Shown piece after piece: positions 59,875-64,000 of a stretch of 64,000 nucleotides of DNA. The notes beneath the pieces were generated by a model. That model saw only the letters and a list, made by a program, of their open reading frames with translations. It did not search any database and was not told the origin of the DNA. Origin of the DNA: Dyella_B nitratireducens (GTDB lineage: Bacteria; Pseudomonadota; Gammaproteobacteria; Xanthomonadales; Rhodanobacteraceae); contig NZ_CP064032.1 in NCBI RefSeq assembly GCF_049532905.1, positions 2,976,001 to 3,040,000 on the forward strand. The letters run 5' to 3'. Positions within the stretch are counted from its first letter, which is position 1. Every line of letters begins with the position of its first letter. A program made the position numbers and the translations under genes.

Positions 59875-61712
59875 GAGAACAACCCCGCAACCTGATAGGT
59901 GATGAACGACGCCGCGTACGCCACGACGAACATGTAGCTGAAGGAAATCGCCACGTTGCGCCAGGAATTGGTTTCGCGGCGAATCACCGCCAGCGTGGAC
60001 ATGCACTGCGGCGCAAAGGCAAACCACACCAGCAACGACAGCGCCGTCGCCAGCGAGAAATTGCCGGTAAGCGCGTGCGCCAGCCCGCCGTTATGTGCAT
60101 CGCCACTGACCGCGTAGACAGTAGCCAGCGTAGCTACCGCCGTTTCACGCGCCGCAAACGCCGGAATCAACGCCAGGCTGATCTGCCAGTTGAAGCCCAG
60201 CGGCGAGAAGATGTGCTGCAGGAAACGACCGAGATAACCGGCAAAACTGTAGTTGATGGCTGGCCCCGCCGCGCCCGCTGGCGGCGCCGGGAAGGTGGAG
60301 ATGAACCACATCAGCACAGTCAGCGCCAGGATCACGCCGGTGAGACGCTTCAGGAAAATGGTGCCGCGCTCGTACAAACCGAGGGTGACGTCGCGCACTC
60401 TTGGCAAACGGTACGACGGCAGTTCCATCAACAAAGCATGTTCGCTCTTGTCGCGGCGAATGCGTTTGATCACCCAGCCCACGGTCATCGCGCCAACGAT
60501 GCCGGCCACGTACAAGGCGAATAGCACCACGCCCTGCAAATTGAATACTCCGAACACGCGGCGCGCGGGGATGAATGCACCGATCAACAAGGCATACACC
60601 GGCAGGCGTGCGGAACATGTCATCAGTGGCGCCACCAAAATGGTCGCGAGGCGATCGCGCGGATCGGTGATGCTACGCGTGCCCATGATGCCGGGAATGG
60701 CGCAGGCGAAGCTCGACAGCAGCGGAATGAACGAACGTCCGGTCAGGCCTACCGAGACCATCAGGCGATCAAGCAAGAACGCCGCGCGCGGTAGATAGCC
60801 CGACTCCTCCAGCATGAGGATGAAGAAGAACAGCACCAGAATCACCGGCAAAAAACCGAGCACCGTGCCGAGACCGCCGAAGATGCCACTGACCACCAGG
60901 TCGTGTACCGGCCCGGCAGGCAATACCACGGCCGCATGTTCGCCGAGCCAGGTGAAACCGTTGCCGATCAGATCACTCATCGGTTTGCCGGACGCGTAGA
61001 CCGCCTGGAACACGAGAAACATCACCACCGCGAGCGTCAACAAACCGAACACGGGGTGCAGCGCCCACCGGTCAAGTGCATCGTCGATCGCCGCGGTGGC
61101 GCGCGGTATCGAGACGGTAGCAGCCATCAACTGGCGCACTTCATCGTGCAGGTTGGCGCGGCTGTCCGGATCGTCCGGCAAGGCGGGCGGTGCTTCCGGC
61201 AAATCACCATCCACACGTTCGACCAGCGCGCGCGTACCACCGCGCTTCACCGCAATGGTTTCTACGACAGGAATGCCGAGGCGGCGCTGCAGTTCCGGCA
61301 CATCGATGGTGATGCCGCGATGGCGCGCTGCGTCCATCATGTTCAAGGCCAGCACCACCGGTCGGCCGAGCCGCTTTACTTCCAGCACGAAGCGCAGGTG
61401 CAGGCGCAGGTTGGTGGCATCCGCCACGCAAATGATGAGGTCGGGCGCCGCTTCGCCGGGATAGTTGCCTTCCAGTACATCACGGGTGATCTGCTCGTCA
61501 GGGCTGGCGGCATCGAAGCTATAAGTGCCGGGCAGATCCAGAATCTGCATCACGCGGCCCGACGGCGCGGTGAACCGCCCTTCCTTGCGTTCCACGGTGA
61601 CGCCGGCGTAGTTGGCCACCTTCTGGCGACCGCCAGTGAGCTGATTGAACAGCGCCGTCTTGCCGCAATTGGGGTTGCCGACCAAGGCGATGCGCAGGGT
61701 ATCGGCGCTCAT
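59871..61712 (-). CDS. feoB: FeoB ferrous iron transporter
   Basis: 613 aa. The N-terminal G-protein domain has ALVGNPNCGKTALFNQLTG (P-loop), LDLPGTYSF and LNMMD. The membrane domain has two Gate motifs (FIPLLSSFACAIPGIMGTRS and FAARETAVATLATVY) and a Cys in each membrane half. It imports Fe(II) across the inner membrane driven by nucleotide binding. It is shorter than E. coli FeoB, like other lineages of the family. It overlaps feoA by 4 bp. Confidence 0.92.
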   Translation of the reverse strand: MSADTLRIALVGNPNCGKTALFNQLTGGRQKVANYAGVTVERKEGRFTAPSGRVMQILDLPGTYSFDAASPDEQITRDVLEGNYPGEAAPDLIICVADATNLRLHLRFVLEVKRLGRPVVLALNMMDAARHRGITIDVPELQRRLGIPVVETIAVKRGGTRALVERVDGDLPEAPPALPDDPDSRANLHDEVRQLMAATVSIPRATAAIDDALDRWALHPVFGLLTLAVVMFLVFQAVYASGKPMSDLIGNGFTWLGEHAAVVLPAGPVHDLVVSGIFGGLGTVLGFLPVILVLFFFILMLEESGYLPRAAFLLDRLMVSVGLTGRSFIPLLSSFACAIPGIMGTRSITDPRDRLATILVAPLMTCSARLPVYALLIGAFIPARRVFGVFNLQGVVLFALYVAGIVGAMTVGWVIKRIRRDKSEHALLMELPSYRLPRVRDVTLGLYERGTIFLKRLTGVILALTVLMWFISTFPAPPAGAAGPAINYSFAGYLGRFLQHIFSPLGFNWQISLALIPAFAARETAVATLATVYAVSGDAHNGGLAHALTGNFSLATALSLLVWFAFAPQCMSTLAVIRRETNSWRNVAISFSYMFVVAYAASFITYQVAGLFS

Positions 61713-61948
61713 GCGACCTCCCGCACGGTCACTCGCGCCGCTTCGGCACGGCGCAGCGCAAAGCGGGTCGAACCAATCTGGATCAGCAGCGGATCCGCAC
61801 CTACCGGACCACGCGCCACCAGCTTGACCTGTTCACCGGCCACAAAGCCCAGGTCGCGCAGACGTTGCGCGATCAGGTCATTGGCATGAGCATCTTCGAC
61901 TCGTTCAACCACGGCATTCGCACCTTTCGGCAAATCGGACAGGCGCAC
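61709..61948 (-). CDS. feoA: FeoA
   Basis: 79 aa from a GTG start; no ATG is available in frame. It is an SH3-like FeoA protein (LRDLGFVAGEQVKLVARGPVGADPLLIQIGSTRFALRRAEAARVTV). It works with FeoB in Fe(II) uptake. The upstream Fur box covers its promoter. Confidence 0.88.
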   Translation of the reverse strand: MRLSDLPKGANAVVERVEDAHANDLIAQRLRDLGFVAGEQVKLVARGPVGADPLLIQIGSTRFALRRAEAARVTVREVA

Positions 61949-61965
61949 GGTTTGTCATGCTTCTA

Positions 61966-61984
61966 AATAAGAATGGTTCGCATT
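61966..61984 (-). promoter_or_regulatory. probable Fur box of the feoAB operon
   Basis: AATGCGAACCATTCTTATT, read on the minus strand, matches the Fur pattern (AATGxGAATxATTxTxATT). It lies 18-36 bp upstream of the feoA start. Iron-dependent repression is expected. Confidence 0.75.
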
Positions 61985-62104
61985 GTAGCCTCTTTTCGCA
62001 TTTGGTGCAGGGCCTCGCCCCAAGGAGAAGCTGGCCCGTTGATTTCGTCATGCATGACGAAATAGTAGGATTAAGTCCTATCAAACCATTCCAGGAGATG
62101 CGTC

Positions 62105-62401
62105 ATGCCACGTATCGCCAGCAAACAACTCAGCATCACCCTGCCTGTCGAGATGGCCAACTTGCTTCAGGCCAAGGTCGATGCCGGTGAGTACGCCTCC
62201 GTCAGCTCGGCCATCCAGGATGCCGTACGGCTTGCGCAGGCCCGTGACCGAGCGTTCGAAAACGCCGTGGAAAATTGGCTGCGTACTGAAGTGGCGACGG
62301 CTTATGACGCACTCAAAGCAGACCCAAGCAGGGGGATGACCACTGAACAAGTACTCGAGTCACTCGCCAAAGTACGCAAGCGGGAACGCTCCCGATCATG
62401 A
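62105..62401 (+). CDS. ParD-type antitoxin
   Basis: 98 aa. The N-terminal ribbon-helix-helix DNA-binding part (KQLSITLPVEMANLLQAKVDAGEYASVSSAIQDAVRLAQ) is typical of ParD. The C-terminal part should bind and neutralise ParE. It overlaps the ParE reading frame start by 4 bp. Because that toxin is frameshifted, the antitoxin is now probably an orphan. Confidence 0.85.
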   Translation: MPRIASKQLSITLPVEMANLLQAKVDAGEYASVSSAIQDAVRLAQARDRAFENAVENWLRTEVATAYDALKADPSRGMTTEQVLESLAKVRKRERSRS

Positions 62402-62705
62402 GCTATACCGTGATCTGGGCACCGGAAGCGCACGATCAGCTCATCGAACTCACCCTCTATATCGCCACTGCAGCATCCTTGGAAATCGCCAAACGCTATG
62501 TAGGCTCAGTGGTCAATACTGCGACTCGCTGAGTACCTTTCCTCATCGCGGCAATAAGCGCGACGACATCCGGTCGGGCATGCGCATTACCCACTACCGA
62601 GGAAATACCATCATCGGCTTTTCGATAGATAGTACGGCCTATACCGTATCCATCCTCGGCATTTTCCACGGCGGCCAAGACTACGAAACCGCCTTGCACC
62701 AATAA
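62398..62705 (+). pseudogene. ParE-type toxin, frameshifted
   Basis: The gene opens MSYTVIWAPEAHDQLIELTLY (typical RelE/ParE start, ATGA overlap) but stops after residue 44. From about 62515 another frame continues CDSLSTFPHRGNKRDDIRSG, then MRITHYRGNTIIGFSID and FHGGQDYETAL, the normal C-terminal half of ParE. A single-base deletion near 62512-62516 explains the pattern. The DNA gyrase toxin is thus inactive, unless frameshifting occurs. Confidence 0.85.
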
Positions 62706-62788
62706 GGGCCTTCTGGCGGCAACCATCTCTCCCCACGACGGAAAGCTTGGTCTACGCTTTGCCACGTCCCTTCCCGCATGGACGTCCC

Positions 62789-63571
62789 ATGACCACCATC
62801 CAGATCGCCGACCACGCCGGCATCCGCGAACTCCGCCTCAATCGGCCGGACGTACACAACGCCTTCGACGACCGGCTGATCGCCGAACTCACTGCCGCCC
62901 TAAGTGATGCCGGCCAGGATCCCACCGTGCGCGTGGTGGTGCTGACCGGCGTAGGGGCGAGTTTTTCCGCCGGCGCCGATCTCAACTGGATGCGCGGCAT
63001 GGCCAAGGCCAGTGAGGCGGAAAATCGTGAAGATTCCCTGCGTTTGGCTGCACTGATGCGCACGTTGCAGTTTCTGCCCAAACCCACCGTGGCCCGCGTC
63101 AACGGCGCAGCTTATGGTGGTGGCGTAGGGTTGATTGCCTGCTGCGATATCGCCATCGGCGTGAACACCGCCAAGTTCGGTCTTACGGAAGTGAAGCTCG
63201 GCTTGGTGCCCGCGGTGATTTCACCGTATGTGATGGCTGCGATCGGCGTACGCCAGGCACGTCGCCTGTTCCTTACGGGCGAAATTTTCGACGCGGAAAC
63301 GGCGGTAGACATCGGACTGCTGCATGAGTCCGTTTCTGCCGAGTATCTGGATGACACGGTGCACACGGTGCTCAAGCAACTCGCCAAAGCCGGCCCCATG
63401 GCGCAACGGGAAGCGAAGCAGCTCGCTTTCAACATGCATGGGCTGACGGCGGCAACTGCCGAACGCATCGATCAGGAAAACGCCGCGCTGATCGCACGGC
63501 TGCGTGTGTCGGAAGAAGGCCAGGAAGGGCTCGGTGCCTTCCTCGATAAACGACCGCCGGCCTGGACTTGA
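62789..63571 (+). CDS. enoyl-CoA hydratase/isomerase family protein, probable methylglutaconyl-CoA hydratase
   Basis: 260 aa from ATG 62789. Crotonase features are SAGADLNWM (oxyanion hole) and NGAAYGGGVGLIACCDIAIG, followed by FGLTEVKLGLVPAVISPYV with the catalytic-type Glu. The sequence type and the leucine-catabolism context suggest hydration of 3-methylglutaconyl-CoA to HMG-CoA. Other crotonase activities are possible. Confidence 0.82.
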   Translation: MTTIQIADHAGIRELRLNRPDVHNAFDDRLIAELTAALSDAGQDPTVRVVVLTGVGASFSAGADLNWMRGMAKASEAENREDSLRLAALMRTLQFLPKPTVARVNGAAYGGGVGLIACCDIAIGVNTAKFGLTEVKLGLVPAVISPYVMAAIGVRQARRLFLTGEIFDAETAVDIGLLHESVSAEYLDDTVHTVLKQLAKAGPMAQREAKQLAFNMHGLTAATAERIDQENAALIARLRVSEEGQEGLGAFLDKRPPAWT

Positions 63572-63650
63572 CCCTGCTGACGCCATGCTGGCAGCTGCAT
63601 CGCCGTAGCTTGCTCGAGCTGTCCACTCTTTCCCGCATACGAGGCACGCC

Positions 63651-64000
63651 ATGAAACGCATCGTCAACATCGCCGACGTTGAACTGCAACCCCGTCCAGC
63701 GGCCTTCGCCGCCCCTGGTGATGCCGCGCAGCGCTTCGATGCGCGCATGGGGCGCGTTTCCATGCAGCTTGGTGCGGAGAAGCTCGGCTACAACATCACT
63801 GCGGTACCGCCGGGCAAGCGTGCGTTCCCGCTGCACAACCACCGCGTCAACGAAGAAATGTTCTTCATCCTCGAAGGTGAAGGCGAGATTCGCGTCGGCA
63901 CCGAGCGCCACCCTATCCGCCAGGGCGACATCATCGCCTGCCCGCCGGGCGGCCCCGAGAGCGCGCACCAGATCATCAATACTGGATCGGTCGAAATGCG
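63651..64000 (+). CDS. cupin-domain protein (partial at right edge)
   Basis: 117 codons visible from ATG 63651. Cupin motif 1 is present as LHNHRVNEEMFFILEGEGEI and motif 2 begins with GDIIACPPGGPESAHQI. The His and Glu residues for metal binding are in place. It is probably a small metal-binding cupin; substrate unknown. The gene is cut by the window end. Confidence 0.7.
   Translation, partial: MKRIVNIADVELQPRPAAFAAPGDAAQRFDARMGRVSMQLGAEKLGYNITAVPPGKRAFPLHNHRVNEEMFFILEGEGEIRVGTERHPIRQGDIIACPPGGPESAHQIINTGSVEM

Overview
The window looks like a chromosome segment of a gammaproteobacterium of the Xanthomonadales (Lysobacterales), most likely Rhodanobacteraceae such as a Dyella, Frateuria or Luteibacter relative. 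This is inferred from moderately high GC, a xanthomonadin/aryl-polyene type pigment locus, a fused IcmF mutase, HscC with its J-like partner, and abundant REP palindromes of the GTCATTCCGGCGAAAGCCGG type. No rRNA, tRNA, CRISPR array or complete insertion sequence was seen.

Region 1 (1-22.5 kb) is accessory and toxin-rich, with several AT-rich stretches. It holds a secreted glycosidase-like protein with lectin-type repeats (left edge, partial), a hypothetical gene, a four-gene R-body (reb) operon, a cholera/pertussis-type ADP-ribosyltransferase toxin candidate with a small coiled-coil companion, MarC, two TonB-domain proteins, and two versions of one toxin locus. Version 1 has a decayed AHH-nuclease remnant, an Imm11-type immunity gene and an intact YopT-like C58 protease. 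Version 2 has an intact AHH nuclease, an Imm11 gene and only a fragment of the C58 protease. A disrupted Mrr-like nuclease, a stray fragment of icmF and a Ski2-like helicase fused to a PD-(D/E)XK-like nuclease complete the region.

Region 2 (22.7-32.6 kb) is mostly housekeeping: IcmF acyl-CoA mutase, a dicarboxylate/amino acid symporter, a TetR-hydrolase pair, two YXWGXW-type envelope proteins and leucine dehydrogenase.

Region 3 (32.8-46.2 kb) is an aryl-polyene/xanthomonadin-like biosynthetic operon, nearly all genes overlapping by 4-40 bp. It has two ACPs, a GT2 glycosyltransferase, a LolA-like carrier, an MMPL exporter, two ketosynthases, a chain-length factor, two acyltransferases, a COG4648 membrane protein, two dehydratases, a thioesterase, a methyltransferase and a ketoreductase. 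The usual AMP-ligase and third ketosynthase are not present here.

Region 4 (46.5-64 kb) holds leucine/isovalerate catabolism genes (isovaleryl-CoA dehydrogenase, thiolase, methylcrotonyl-CoA carboxylase beta, methylglutaconyl-CoA hydratase). They are interspersed with a subtilase autotransporter, HscC and its J-like protein, a secreted phospholipase D-like protein, Fur-regulated feoAB, a ParD antitoxin with a frameshifted ParE, and a cupin cut by the right edge.

The most unusual non-coding content is a set of nested palindromic mobile elements. One MITE-like family (about 225 bp, ends CACTGCTGTCCGG) sits in REP palindromes with 10-bp target duplications. A second family (about 223-267 bp unless interrupted, ends CTGAGRTATCCCCAC) has a copy inside a different palindrome, also with a perfect 10-bp duplication. 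The target sites of the two families look alike (GGYGMAARCC). A third element (31119-31387) has three perfect stems of 29, 19 and 22 bp arranged as a three-way junction. REP sequences also lie in frame inside two coding regions (icmF and the LolA-like gene).
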